A stretch of DNA of 64,000 nt from Streptomyces poonensis (GTDB taxonomy: Bacteria; Actinomycetota; Actinomycetes; Streptomycetales; Streptomycetaceae), in NCBI RefSeq assembly GCF_014650915.1, contig NZ_BMVW01000004.1, positions 124,001 to 188,000 on the forward strand, in the 5' to 3' direction. Shown here one piece after another: positions 44,331 through 53,042 of this stretch (positions within the stretch are counted from its first letter, which is position 1; each line of letters opens with the position of its first letter). The notes under the pieces are model-generated. The model was not told where the DNA came from and ran no database searches. It saw only the letters and a list, made by a program, of their open reading frames with translations. The position numbers and the translations under genes were made by a program.

Positions 44331-44403
44331 TCACGGAAATGCGACAGGCGATCACCTGGCGTACGGAATGGAATACGCGGTAAAGCCGGAGATCGTCGAC
44401 GCA

Positions 44404-44436
44404 CGGAATTCGGCGGCCCCAGGTCGCCGAATTCCG
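44404..44436 (+). terminator. Terminator of the HAD gene
   Basis: CGGAATTCGGCG (44404-44415) and CGCCGAATTCCG (44425-44436) form a perfect 12-bp stem with a 9-base loop, 74 bases after the HAD stop. Confidence 0.7.
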
Positions 44437-44552
44437 ATAGCGTCCGGCCCGTTCACCGCTGTGACGTTCACCACTTGAGGAGGGGGCGGCAGCGGGGCTG
44501 AAAACTGCCCGCTTCTCCTGCTCAGCGTCGTTCGGTGCTCCCTTGTGTCCGA

Positions 44553-44573
44553 ATTGGTGCAGCCTGCACCAAT
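44553..44573. promoter_or_regulatory. Unassigned 21-base palindromic operator
   Basis: Arms ATTGGTGCA (44553-44561) and TGCACCAAT (44565-44573) are a perfect 9-bp inverted repeat around GCC. It lies about 200 bases upstream of the first solute-binding protein and 110-130 bases upstream of its -10-like box. The regulator is not identified. Confidence 0.6.
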
Positions 44574-44774
44574 CCCTCTGTCGACCGCCTTTTCAGTGCG
44601 TCCGCACCCGGTTCCACAGCGTGATGAGGTATGACGAGAACTCAACTCCGGTGCCAGCGGGCGACACTCCTGGTTCGGTCTAATGTCGTGGCGAGAACAA
44701 CGCATACCCCTTGACCCGTCCGCACACCCCCGCCGCCGGGTCCACGCCATCGACAGCTCTGGAGAAACACGAGC

Positions 44775-46379
44775 ATGAAGCGCAAGACCCTGGTGCTGCC
44801 GGCCGTGATCGGCCTGCTCACCCCCGCCCTCGCCGCCTGCGGCGGATCCGACGGCGGGGACGGCGGCGGGGACGCGATCGTCGTGGGCACCACCGACCAG
44901 GTCGCCGCGTCCAAGAAGACGCCCGCGCCGCTGGACCCGGCGTACGCGTACGACGTCGGCACCTGGAACATCCTGCGCCAGACCGTGCAGACCCTCATGG
45001 CGCAGCCGCGCGGCGAGGGCGCTCCGGAGCCCGAGGCCGCCGAGAGCTGCGGCTTCACCGACAGCGGCAACGAACGCTACGCCTGCACCCTGCGTGAGGG
45101 CCTGACGTTCGCGAACGGCGACCCGGTCACCGCCGAGGACGTGAAGTTCTCCATCGACCGCGCGCGTGCCCTGAACACCGACAGCGGTGTGTCCGGTCTG
45201 CTGTCGACCATCGAGCTCGTGGAGACCAAGGGCGACCGTGAGGTGATCTTCCACCTCAACGGCCCGGACGCCACCCTGCCCTACAAGCTGTCGACCCCCG
45301 TCGCGGGCATCCTCAACCCCGACGACTACGACAAGGACAAGCTCCGCGAGGGCTTCGAGGTCGACGGCTCCGGGCCGTACACCTTCGAGGCCGAGGTCAA
45401 GAACGACGAACTCGTCTCGGCCGTCTTCACCAAGAACCCCGACTACAAGGGCATCCTGGACCCGAAGAACGACAAGGTCGAGCTGCGTTCCTTCGACGAC
45501 GCCGAGATGATGGGCACCGCGCTGGCCAACGGCGACATCCAGCTGGCGGCCCGCGGCCTGACGTCGCAGCAGACCGACGAGCTCGCCGCCTCCTCGTCCG
45601 GCGACATCGACACGGTCGAGGCGCCCGGCCTGGAGATCCGCTACCTCGCCTTCAACACCGACGCCGCGCCGGTCAAGTCCCGCGCCGTCCGCCAGGCCAT
45701 GGCCCAGATCATCGACCGCGGCAAGCTCGTCGCCGAGGTGTACGGCGCCCAGGCCGAACCGCTCTACTCGCTCGTCCCGGCCTCCATCACCGGCCACTCC
45801 AACTCCTTCTTCAACAAGTACGGCGAGCCCGACACCGACAAGGCCGAGTCGATCCTCAGCGAGGCCGGCATCACCACCCCGGTGAAGCTGACCCTGCACT
45901 ACACGACCGACCACTACGGCACCGCCACCAAGCAGGAGTTCGAGGAGCTGAAGAAGCAGCTCGACGCCAGCGGCCTGTTCGACGTCGACATCGAGGGCAC
46001 CCCCTGGGAGGCCTTCCGCCCCGCCCAGCTGGACGGCGAGTACGCCGTCTACGGCCTGGGCTGGTTCCCGGACTTCCCGGACGCCGACAACTTCCTGGCG
46101 CCGTTCCTCGACAAGGACAACTTCCTCGGGTCGCCGTACGCCAACAGCGAGATCCGCAACACCCTCATCCCCCAGTCCCGCCGCGAGGCCGACCGCCTCA
46201 ACGCCGCGGAGAGCCTCACGGAGATGCAGGACGAAGTGGCCGACGACGTACCGGTTCTGCCGCTGTGGCAGGGCAAGCAGTACCTCGCCGTGAGGGACGA
46301 CGTCACCGGGGCCGAATGGGCCCTCAACTCCACGTCCACGCTGCAGCTCTGGGAGCTCGGCCACGGCGTCAGCGGCTGA
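44775..46379 (+). CDS. ABC transporter solute-binding lipoprotein, peptide family (SBP_bac_5), copy 1
   Basis: A 534-residue lipoprotein. The signal MKRKTLVLPAVIGLLTPALAACGG has the lipobox LAAC with Cys at about residue 22, followed by a Gly/Asp-rich spacer. The body matches family 5 binding proteins: YACTLREGLTFANGDPVTAEDVKFSIDRA, then GSGPYTFE, AVRQAMAQIIDRGKLVAEVYG and GWFPDFPDADNFLAPF. It would bind an oligopeptide or similar solute outside the membrane. No permease or ATPase gene is nearby. It is followed by a terminator and a paralogue. Confidence 0.92.
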   Translation: MKRKTLVLPAVIGLLTPALAACGGSDGGDGGGDAIVVGTTDQVAASKKTPAPLDPAYAYDVGTWNILRQTVQTLMAQPRGEGAPEPEAAESCGFTDSGNERYACTLREGLTFANGDPVTAEDVKFSIDRARALNTDSGVSGLLSTIELVETKGDREVIFHLNGPDATLPYKLSTPVAGILNPDDYDKDKLREGFEVDGSGPYTFEAEVKNDELVSAVFTKNPDYKGILDPKNDKVELRSFDDAEMMGTALANGDIQLAARGLTSQQTDELAASSSGDIDTVEAPGLEIRYLAFNTDAAPVKSRAVRQAMAQIIDRGKLVAEVYGAQAEPLYSLVPASITGHSNSFFNKYGEPDTDKAESILSEAGITTPVKLTLHYTTDHYGTATKQEFEELKKQLDASGLFDVDIEGTPWEAFRPAQLDGEYAVYGLGWFPDFPDADNFLAPFLDKDNFLGSPYANSEIRNTLIPQSRREADRLNAAESLTEMQDEVADDVPVLPLWQGKQYLAVRDDVTGAEWALNSTSTLQLWELGHGVSG

Positions 46380-46404
46380 CGTACCCACACGCCGCCACGG
46401 AACA

Positions 46405-46454
46405 ACCCCCCACTGCAGGACCACCCCCCACTTCAGGACCCCCCACGTAGGACC
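46405..46454. repeat. Short tandem repeat between the two binding-protein genes
   Basis: An 18-base unit, ACCCCCCACTGCAGGACC (46405-46422), repeated as ACCCCCCACTTCAGGACC (46423-46440). A degenerate third copy follows, CCCCACGTAGGACC (46441-46454). Confidence 0.8.
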
Positions 46455-46463
46455 ACCACCCCC

Positions 46464-46493
46464 GCTCCGGGCCCGCATCGCCGGGCCCGGAGC
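46464..46493 (+). terminator. Terminator of binding-protein copy 1
   Basis: GCTCCGGGCCCG (46464-46475) and CGGGCCCGGAGC (46482-46493), a perfect 12-bp stem with a 6-base loop, so the two lipoprotein genes are separate transcripts or only partly read through. Confidence 0.8.
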
Positions 46494-46531
46494 TCTCGCG
46501 ACCCGACGACACAAGGCACACGTACGTGAAC

Positions 46532-48106
46532 ATGCGCAACAATCTGCCGGTTCTGTCCCTCACCACCGGACTCGCCGTCTGCCTGCTCGCCGGCTGCGGC
46601 TCGGAAACGGGTGACTCCTCCGACGGCTCCTCAGTGGTCATGGGGATGTCGGACGAGGTCCTCGCCACCGACCCCGCCTCCGGCTACGACCCCGGATCCT
46701 GGCTCCTGTTCAACAACGTCTTCCAGTCGCTGCTGAGCTTCCCCAACGGCGCCACGGAACCCGAGCCCGAGGCCGCCAAGGATTGCTCCTTCACCGACAC
46801 CGGCACCCAGGAGTACACCTGCACGCTGCGGGACGGCCTGAAGTTCAGCAACGGTGAGTCCCTCACCTCGAAGGACGTGAAGTTCTCCTTCGACCGCATG
46901 CTGAAGATCAACGACGCCGACGGCCCGGCGGTCATGTTCCCCATGCTCGACGAGGTCGAGACGCCGGACGAGAAGACCGTCGTCTTCAAGCTCAAGTACG
47001 CGGACGCCACCTTCCCCAGCAAGATCGCCTCCGGCGCCGGCTCGATCGTGGACCACCGGTCCTACGACGCCGACGGGCTGCGCGAGGACGGCGAGGCGGT
47101 CGGCTCCGGCCCCTACAAGCTGGAGTCCTACGGCGAGGACCAGGCCGTCTTCTCCGTCAACGAGAACTACAAGGGCAACGCCCATGTGGAGAACTCCGGC
47201 GTCACCATGAAGTTCTTCCACGGCGACCAGGACGCCCTGAAGAAGGCCGTCCTCGACAACGAGATAGACATCGCCTACCGCGGTCTGACCGCCGAGGACA
47301 TCTCCGACATCGAGGCGGACACCTCCACCGACAGCGCCATCGAGACCGTCGACGGCACCGGCGCCGAGGTGCAGCACCTGGTCTTCAACATGGACGACCC
47401 CGTGGCGGGCCAGGCCGGCGTCCGCGAGGCCATCGCCTACCTGCTCGACCGCGAGGCCCTGGTCGACAAGGTCTACAAGAACACGGCCACCCCGCTGTAC
47501 TCGATCATCCCGGCCGGCATCACCGGCCACAACACGGCCTTCTTCGACACCTACGGCGCCCGCCCCTCCAAGGAGAAGGCCGAGGCGGCCCTGGAGGCCG
47601 ACGGCATCACGGCTCCCGTCGAACTGACGCTCTGGTCGACGCCCACGCGCTACGGTCCCGCCACCGACCAGGAGTTGAAGACGATCGCCGAGCAGCTGAA
47701 CGCCAGCGGTCTGTTCCAGGCGAACGTCAAGTCCGTGCCCTTCGACCAGTACGAGAAGGACATCGCCGACGGCAAGTACGGCGTGTACGTGAAGGGCTGG
47801 GTGCCCGACTACCCGGACCCGGACAACTTCACGAGCCCCTTCTTCGGCGAAGGGAACGTGCTCAGCAACAACTACACCAACAAGACGATCACCGGCACGC
47901 TGCTGCCGGCGACCGCCGGCGAGACCGAGCGCTCGATGACCGAGAAGGAGTACGCCGAGCTCCAGAACATCGTCGCCGAGGACGTGCCCGTCCTCCCGAT
48001 CTGGCAGGCCAAGCAGTACGCCGTCGTCCGGGACAACGTGTACGGCCTCGAGTACTGCCTCGACGCGTCGACGGTGTTCCGGTTCTGGGAGATCAGCAAG
48101 GACTGA
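46532..48106 (+). CDS. ABC transporter solute-binding lipoprotein, peptide family (SBP_bac_5), copy 2
   Basis: A 524-residue paralogue of copy 1. Its signal MRNNLPVLSLTTGLAVCLLAGCGSE carries the lipobox LAGC. It has the same landmarks in the same order: YTCTLRDGLKFSNGESLTSKDVKFSFDRM, GSGPYKLE, VREAIAYLLDREALVDKVY and GWVPDYPDPDNFTSPF. ATG 46532 or an in-frame GTG at 46526; AAGG lies upstream. No membrane or ATPase partner follows. It may share a transporter encoded elsewhere or act in signalling. It ends at a bidirectional terminator. Confidence 0.92.
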   Translation: MRNNLPVLSLTTGLAVCLLAGCGSETGDSSDGSSVVMGMSDEVLATDPASGYDPGSWLLFNNVFQSLLSFPNGATEPEPEAAKDCSFTDTGTQEYTCTLRDGLKFSNGESLTSKDVKFSFDRMLKINDADGPAVMFPMLDEVETPDEKTVVFKLKYADATFPSKIASGAGSIVDHRSYDADGLREDGEAVGSGPYKLESYGEDQAVFSVNENYKGNAHVENSGVTMKFFHGDQDALKKAVLDNEIDIAYRGLTAEDISDIEADTSTDSAIETVDGTGAEVQHLVFNMDDPVAGQAGVREAIAYLLDREALVDKVYKNTATPLYSIIPAGITGHNTAFFDTYGARPSKEKAEAALEADGITAPVELTLWSTPTRYGPATDQELKTIAEQLNASGLFQANVKSVPFDQYEKDIADGKYGVYVKGWVPDYPDPDNFTSPFFGEGNVLSNNYTNKTITGTLLPATAGETERSMTEKEYAELQNIVAEDVPVLPIWQAKQYAVVRDNVYGLEYCLDASTVFRFWEISKD

Positions 48107-48120
48107 CGCGTGCCGCACAG

Positions 48121-48166
48121 ACGGCAGGGCGCCCCTTCGTCCGGTGACGAAGGGGCGCCCTGCCGT
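48121..48166. terminator. Very long bidirectional terminator
   Basis: A perfect 21-bp stem (48121-48141 with 48146-48166), loop CGGT, between binding-protein copy 2 and the convergent response-regulator gene. Confidence 0.92.
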
Positions 48167-48185
48167 GTGTCGTGTCGTACGGCTG

Positions 48186-48206
48186 CTGCTTACTGCTTAC
48201 TGCTTA
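48186..48206. repeat. Three 7-bp tandem repeats over the response-regulator stop
   Basis: CTGCTTA occurs three times (48186, 48193, 48200), plus a partial fourth copy. On the minus strand this reads TAAGCAG repeated, which puts a TAA stop in all three frames; the first TAA is the gene's own stop. Confidence 0.85.
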
Positions 48207-48875
48207 CTGCGCGCCGGGACGGACCAGCCCGCTCTCGTACGCGTACACCGCGGCCTGCACCCGGTCCCGCAGCCCCAGCTTGGTCAGCACATGACCCACA
48301 TGCGTTTTCACGGTGGTCTCGCTGACGAACAGATCGGCCGCGATCTCCGCGTTGGACAGCCCGCGCGCCACCAGCTTCAGCACCTCGACCTCACGGTCGG
48401 TCAGCGTGTGCAGCGTGTCGGGGACCGGCTCGTCACCGGAGGGCAGATGCGTCGCGTACTTGTCCAGCAGCCGGCGCGTGATGCTCGGCGCGAGCATCGC
48501 CTCACCCGCCGCCACCACGCGGATCGCCTGCACCAGCTCGTTGGCCGGCGCGTCCTTGAGCAGAAAGCCGCTGGCACCGGCGCGCAGCGCCTCCACCACG
48601 TACTCGTCGAGATCGAAGGTGGTCAGCACCAGCACCTTCGCCGGACCGTCCCGGCCGGGCCCGGTGATCTGCCGGGTCGCCTCGACACCGTCCATCCGCG
48701 GCATACGGATGTCCATCAGCACCACATCGGGCTGCAGCGCACGCACCTGGTCGAGCGCCTGGAGGCCGTCTCCGGCCTCACCGACGACCGCGATGTCCTG
48801 CTCCGCCTCCAGGATCATCCGGAAGCCGGTTCTCAGCAGCGGCTGGTCGTCGACCAGTAGGACACGGATGGCCAC
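48204..48875 (-). CDS. NarL/FixJ family response regulator
   Basis: A 223-residue two-component regulator. The receiver domain (1-120) has the acidic pair DD in LLVDDQPLLR, phospho-Asp in VVLMDIRMPRMDG (about 54), Thr in VLTTFDLDEY and Lys in GFLLKDAP. The C-terminal LuxR HTH (about 152-215) reads LTDREVEVLKLVARGLSNAEIAADLFVSETTVKTHVGHVLTKLGLRDR. GTG 48875 follows AAGGAG. No histidine kinase gene is adjacent in the window, so its partner is unknown. Confidence 0.93.
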   Translation of the reverse strand: MAIRVLLVDDQPLLRTGFRMILEAEQDIAVVGEAGDGLQALDQVRALQPDVVLMDIRMPRMDGVEATRQITGPGRDGPAKVLVLTTFDLDEYVVEALRAGASGFLLKDAPANELVQAIRVVAAGEAMLAPSITRRLLDKYATHLPSGDEPVPDTLHTLTDREVEVLKLVARGLSNAEIAADLFVSETTVKTHVGHVLTKLGLRDRVQAAVYAYESGLVRPGAQ

Positions 48876-48889
48876 ATGAGTCTCCTTCG

Positions 48890-49795
48890 CTAGTCCCGCC
48901 CCATTCTGCCCTGGGCGTCCCCCTCGGCCCCGGGCGCCCCGACCGGCAGCGGATACGGCGGGGGAGTCCCCCCGAACTCCGGGCACACCGCCTGGTGGTC
49001 GCACCAGCCGCACAGCTTGGTGGGCCGCGGCCGCCAGTCACCGGTCTCGGTGGCGAGACGGATCGCCTCCCACAGGGCGAGCAGCTTGCGCTCGACGCGC
49101 TCCAGGTCCGCGACGACCGGGTCGTACGTCAGCACGTCCCCGCTGCCCAGGTACACCAGCTGCAGCCGGCGCGGGACCACCTGCTTCAGCCGCCACACCA
49201 CCAGGGCGTAGAACTTCATCTGGAACAGGGCACCCTCGGCGTACTCCGGCCGCGGCGCCTTGCCGGTCTTGTAGTCGACGATCCGGACCTCGCCGGTGGG
49301 CGCCACGTCGACCCGGTCGATGATGCCGCGCAGCCGCAGCCCCGAGTCCAGCTCCGCCTCGACGAACAGCTCCCGCTCCGCCGGCTCCAGCCGGGTCGGG
49401 TCCTCCAGCGTGAACCAGCGCTCGACCAGCTTGTCCGCCTCGCCGAGCCAGCGGGCCAGCCGCTCGCCCTCGGGATCGTCCGCGAACAGCTCCGCGACCT
49501 CCGGCCGCGACTCGCGCAGCCGCTCCCACTGGCCGGGGACCAGTGCCTTGGCCCGCGGCGCGGTGCGCTCGGCGGCGGGCGCGTCGAAGAGCCGCTCCAG
49601 CACCGCGTGCACCAGCGTCCCGCGCGTGGCCGCCTCGCTCGGCTTCTCGGGCAGCTTGTCGATCACCCGGAACCGGTAGAGCAGCGGGCACTGCATGAAG
49701 TCACTGGCGCGCGAGGGCGACAGCGAGGCCGGGGGCGCGGGGGCCACGGCACCGCTCACTGCCGCGGAGCCGGTGCCGTCGGTGCGGGTTTCCAT
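48890..49795 (-). CDS. RecB-family PD-(D/E)XK exonuclease with Fe-S cysteines
   Basis: A 301-residue nuclease. It begins with SPSRASDFMQCPLLYRFRVIDKLPE, typical of RecB/AddB C-terminal nucleases. The active site includes the His in RGTLVHAVLERLF, Asp in LRGIIDRVD, and VRIVDYKTGKAPRP with catalytic Asp and Lys (about 176). KLCGWCDHQAVCPEFG supplies three cysteines which, with the N-terminal Cys, may hold a 4Fe-4S cluster. It belongs to a Cas4/AddB-like group found singly in Streptomyces. ATG 49795 follows a TATGGT box by 8 bases, probably leaderless; GTG 49801 is an alternative. Role in DNA repair is inferred. Confidence 0.9.
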   Translation of the reverse strand: METRTDGTGSAAVSGAVAPAPPASLSPSRASDFMQCPLLYRFRVIDKLPEKPSEAATRGTLVHAVLERLFDAPAAERTAPRAKALVPGQWERLRESRPEVAELFADDPEGERLARWLGEADKLVERWFTLEDPTRLEPAERELFVEAELDSGLRLRGIIDRVDVAPTGEVRIVDYKTGKAPRPEYAEGALFQMKFYALVVWRLKQVVPRRLQLVYLGSGDVLTYDPVVADLERVERKLLALWEAIRLATETGDWRPRPTKLCGWCDHQAVCPEFGGTPPPYPLPVGAPGAEGDAQGRMGRD

Positions 49796-50049
49796 GACCA
49801 CAGACCATACGGCCCGGCACTGACAGACGGCGGACCGAAGAGATCACGGCAGCACGGGAACGGCGCCCGGCGAAGATCGTCCGCCGGCTGCCCGGCCCGG
49901 TGAGCGGAGCGCGTGTCTCTCGTACGACGGCGCGGGGAACAGAAAGGGTGCCGGGGCGGAACGAGCGGGGACGACCGCATAGCATCGACCACGGACCCCC
50001 TCCGCCCCGCAGGACCGGCGGCGGAGGACGCTTCGATCGAGGGGACATC

Positions 50050-51804
50050 GTGGACCAGAGCGGCGGGAGCGGGCAGCCGCGATCCGGCAGCGACGAGGCG
50101 ACCGAGCACCCTGCGGGGCCGTCGGCACCGGCTGCCGGCACCGCACGCCCGGGGGCGGAGCCGGGCGACGACCGGCCGGCCCCCGAGAACACGGCCGACC
50201 GCGTCAGCCCGGCGGCCCCCGAGGAGGCGGCCGGCCGCACCACCCCGACGGCGCCGGTTCCCGATGCCTCACCCGCGGCGGATCCCCGCGCCGGCGAACC
50301 GGAGGGTCCCGGGCTTTCAACCCAGCAGGACGGCCGGACGGTCCCGGAGCCGGCCCCGGGACCGGACGGCCCGACGGCGTCTCCCGCGCCCGCGGCCCAC
50401 CGCCCGGACACCACAGCCCCGGCCCCCACGGCCGATATCCGCCCGCCGGCGGGCGACGCGCCCCCGCGGGGCAATGAGCGTCCGGCGGGCGGCGCTCCCC
50501 CGCGGAACGACGAGCGTCCGGCGGACGGCGGCCCCGATCCGGTCCTGCCCCACCGGCACGCGACGGTGCCCGCCGGGCGCCAGGACACCGCAACCGCCCG
50601 CAACCGCGCCACCTCCGGTTCCGGATCACCCAGGCCGCCGCAGCGGCCCAAGGAACCCGGCGGCGGAATCCTCATGGGGCGCCCCTTCGGCGTACCCGTC
50701 TACGTGGCGCCCAGCTGGTTCCTCGTCGCCGCGCTGATCACCTGGGTGTTCGGCGGTCAGCTCGACCGCGTCCTGCCCGAGCTCGGCGGTGCCCGCTACC
50801 TCGTCGCGCTGTTCTTCGCGGTCGCCTTCTACGCCTCCGTCCTCGTCCACGAGCTCGCCCACACCGTCGCCGCCCTGCGCTACAAGCTGCCGGTCCGCCG
50901 GATCCAGCTGCAGTTCTTCGGTGGTGTCTCGGAGATCGAGAAGGAGTCCGAGACCCCGGGCCGGGAGTTCGTCCTGGCCTTCGTCGGCCCCCTGCTGTCA
51001 CTGGTCCTCGCGGGCGTGTTCTACCTCGCCCTGCAGGGCGTCGAGCCCGGCACCGTCCCGGGCGTCCTGCTCGCCGGGCTGATGATCTCCAACCTGATCG
51101 TCGCCGTGTTCAACCTGCTGCCCGGTCTGCCCCTGGACGGCGGCCGCATGCTCCGGGCCGTCGTCTGGAAGATCACCGGCAAGCCCATGACCGGCACGAT
51201 CGCCGCCGCCTGGGTCGGCCGCGCCCTCGCCGTCTCCGTCCTCATCGGGCTGCCGCTGCTCACCCAGTCCGGCGCGCTCGGCACGGACCCGGACGACTTC
51301 GGCGGCGTGGACACCGTCACCGACGCCCTGCTCGCCGCGATCCTCGCCGCGATCATCTGGACCGGCGCGGGCAACAGCCTGCGCATGGCCCGGCTCCGCG
51401 AGCACCTGCCCGAACTGCGCGCCCGCGCCCTCACCCGCCGCGCGGTGCCCGTCGAGACCGACACCCCGCTCTCCGAAGCCCTGCGGCGTGCCAACGACGC
51501 CGGTGCCCGCGCCCTCGTCGTCGTCGACGCGCAGGGCGAGCCCCTCTCCCTGGTCCGTGAGGCCGCCATCGTCGGCGTCCCCGAGCACCGCCGCCCCTGG
51601 GTCGCCGTCAGCGGGCTCGCCCAGGAGCTCACCGACGGCATGCGCGTCTCCGCCGAGCTCGCCGGCGAGGACCTCCTCGACGCCCTCCGCGCCGCCCCGG
51701 CCACCGAGTACCTGGTCGTGGAGGAGTCCGGCGAGATCTACGGCGTGCTCTCCGCCGCCGACGTGGAACGCGCCTTCGTCAAGGCGATGGCCCGGCCCAG
51801 CTGA
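50050..51804 (+). CDS. Site-2 protease-like M50 metalloprotease with CBS domains
   Basis: A 584-residue membrane protease. Residues 1-195 are a long disordered Pro/Ala/Asp-rich cytosolic extension. The M50 core starts at GILMGRPFGVPVYVAPSWFLVAALI. The zinc site is VHELAHTVAAL (HExxH, about 267-271), and the second motif is NLLPGLPLDGGRMLRAV (about 355-370). Six membrane segments and two C-terminal CBS-like domains follow (about 465-580), which may bind nucleotides. It would cut transmembrane helices to release regulators. GTG 50050 follows GAGGGG by 5 bases; the start is the weakest point. Confidence 0.88.
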   Translation: MDQSGGSGQPRSGSDEATEHPAGPSAPAAGTARPGAEPGDDRPAPENTADRVSPAAPEEAAGRTTPTAPVPDASPAADPRAGEPEGPGLSTQQDGRTVPEPAPGPDGPTASPAPAAHRPDTTAPAPTADIRPPAGDAPPRGNERPAGGAPPRNDERPADGGPDPVLPHRHATVPAGRQDTATARNRATSGSGSPRPPQRPKEPGGGILMGRPFGVPVYVAPSWFLVAALITWVFGGQLDRVLPELGGARYLVALFFAVAFYASVLVHELAHTVAALRYKLPVRRIQLQFFGGVSEIEKESETPGREFVLAFVGPLLSLVLAGVFYLALQGVEPGTVPGVLLAGLMISNLIVAVFNLLPGLPLDGGRMLRAVVWKITGKPMTGTIAAAWVGRALAVSVLIGLPLLTQSGALGTDPDDFGGVDTVTDALLAAILAAIIWTGAGNSLRMARLREHLPELRARALTRRAVPVETDTPLSEALRRANDAGARALVVVDAQGEPLSLVREAAIVGVPEHRRPWVAVSGLAQELTDGMRVSAELAGEDLLDALRAAPATEYLVVEESGEIYGVLSAADVERAFVKAMARPS

Positions 51805-51875
51805 ACCCGCCGTACGCGCGCGTGGGCGGCACCGGCCGGACCACCGGTGTGGTCGGCGGCCCCCGCCGGGACCGG

Positions 51876-51881
51876 TAGGCT
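51876..51881 (+). promoter_or_regulatory. -10 box of trmI (leaderless)
   Basis: TAGGCT ends 6 bases before the ATG at 51888, and there is no ribosome site. Confidence 0.55.
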
Positions 51882-51887
51882 GGTCAC

Positions 51888-52790
51888 ATGTCCGAACCGA
51901 CCGGTGCCGCCCGCCGTCGCGGGCCCTTCAAGGTCGGGGACCAGGTCCAGCTCACCGACCCCAAGGGACGCCACTACACGTTCACGCTCGAAGCCGGGAA
52001 GAATTTCCACACCCACAAGGGTTCCTTCCCGCACGACGAGCTGATCGGCGCGCCCGAGGGCAGTGTTGTCCGCACCACCGGGAACGTCGCCTACCTGGCG
52101 CTGCGCCCCCTGCTCCCCGACTACGTCCTGTCCATGCCCCGAGGGGCGGCTGTCGTCTACCCGAAGGACGCGGGGCAGATCCTCGCCTTCGCCGACATCT
52201 TCCCCGGCGCCCGCGTCGTGGAGGCCGGCGTCGGCTCCGGCTCGCTCAGCAGCTTCCTGCTGCGGGCCATCGGCGACCAGGGCATGCTGCACTCCTACGA
52301 GCGCCGCGCCGACTTCGCCGAGATCGCCCAGGCCAACGTGGAGCGCTACTTCGGCGGCCCCCACCCCGCCTGGCAGCTCACCGTGGGCGACCTCCAGGAC
52401 AACCTCAGCGACACGGACGTCGACCGCGTCATCCTCGACATGCTCGCTCCCTGGGAGTGCCTGGAGGCCGTCTCCAAGGCGCTCGTCCCCGGCGGCATCC
52501 TGTGCTGCTACGTGGCGACCACCACCCAGCTCGCCCGGACCGTCGAGTCCATCCGCGAGATCGGCTGCTTCAACGAGCCGACCGCCTGGGAGACGATGAT
52601 CCGCAACTGGCACATCGAGGGCCTCGCCGTCCGCCCCGATCACCGGATGATCGGCCACACCGGCTTCCTGCTCACCGCCCGTCGCCTCGCCGACGGAGTC
52701 GAGCCGCCCATGCGCCGCCGACGCCCCGCCAAGGGCGCCTACGGCGAGGACTACGCCGGCCCGAACGCCGACGGAGCAGCCGGCCGCTGA
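51888..52790 (+). CDS. trmI: tRNA (adenine-N1)-methyltransferase, TrmI family (m1A58)
   Basis: A 300-residue SAM-dependent enzyme. It has a small N-terminal beta domain (KVGDQVQLTDPKGRHYTFTLEAG) and the SAM motif RVVEAGVGSGSLSSFLL (about 108-124). Also present are HSYERRADFAEIAQANVE, LTVGDLQDN and the catalytic region DRVILDMLAPWE (about 180-191). It methylates A58 of the T loop in tRNA. In actinobacteria this gene lies just upstream of the proteasome cluster, as here. The end (after residue 280) is Arg/Lys-rich. Confidence 0.94.
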   Translation: MSEPTGAARRRGPFKVGDQVQLTDPKGRHYTFTLEAGKNFHTHKGSFPHDELIGAPEGSVVRTTGNVAYLALRPLLPDYVLSMPRGAAVVYPKDAGQILAFADIFPGARVVEAGVGSGSLSSFLLRAIGDQGMLHSYERRADFAEIAQANVERYFGGPHPAWQLTVGDLQDNLSDTDVDRVILDMLAPWECLEAVSKALVPGGILCCYVATTTQLARTVESIREIGCFNEPTAWETMIRNWHIEGLAVRPDHRMIGHTGFLLTARRLADGVEPPMRRRRPAKGAYGEDYAGPNADGAAGR

Positions 52791-52821
52791 CCGGCGGCCC
52801 GGTGCCGCACACAACGTACGG

Positions 52822-52869
52822 GCGCCGTGGCCGAGTTCCCCGCACCGTCCGGGAACTCGGCCACGGCGC
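52822..52869 (+). terminator. Terminator of trmI
   Basis: A perfect 19-bp stem, GCGCCGTGGCCGAGTTCCC (52822-52840) and its complement (52851-52869), with a 10-base loop. Confidence 0.85.
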
Positions 52870-53042
52870 TCTTCCGTTGAGTCGAGCCACCGGGCCCCTG
52901 CGGGCGCGGCATCCGCGAGGCGGCGCCACCCGCGCGCGACGCGACGAGGGCGGACCCGCCCCCGGCGTTCCGCCGCACTGTGACGTATGGCACTATGCGG
53001 TCCACCCCCACCGGCACAGCCCTCACAGGAGACACATCTCTC

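Larger units (their letters stand above)
44331..44774. other. 444-base control region before the first solute-binding protein
   Basis: No gene. It contains a terminator for the HAD gene (44404-44436), a 21-base palindrome (44553-44573) and a -10-like TAATGT near 44681. A leader of about 80 bases then runs to the lipoprotein start. Confidence 0.55.
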
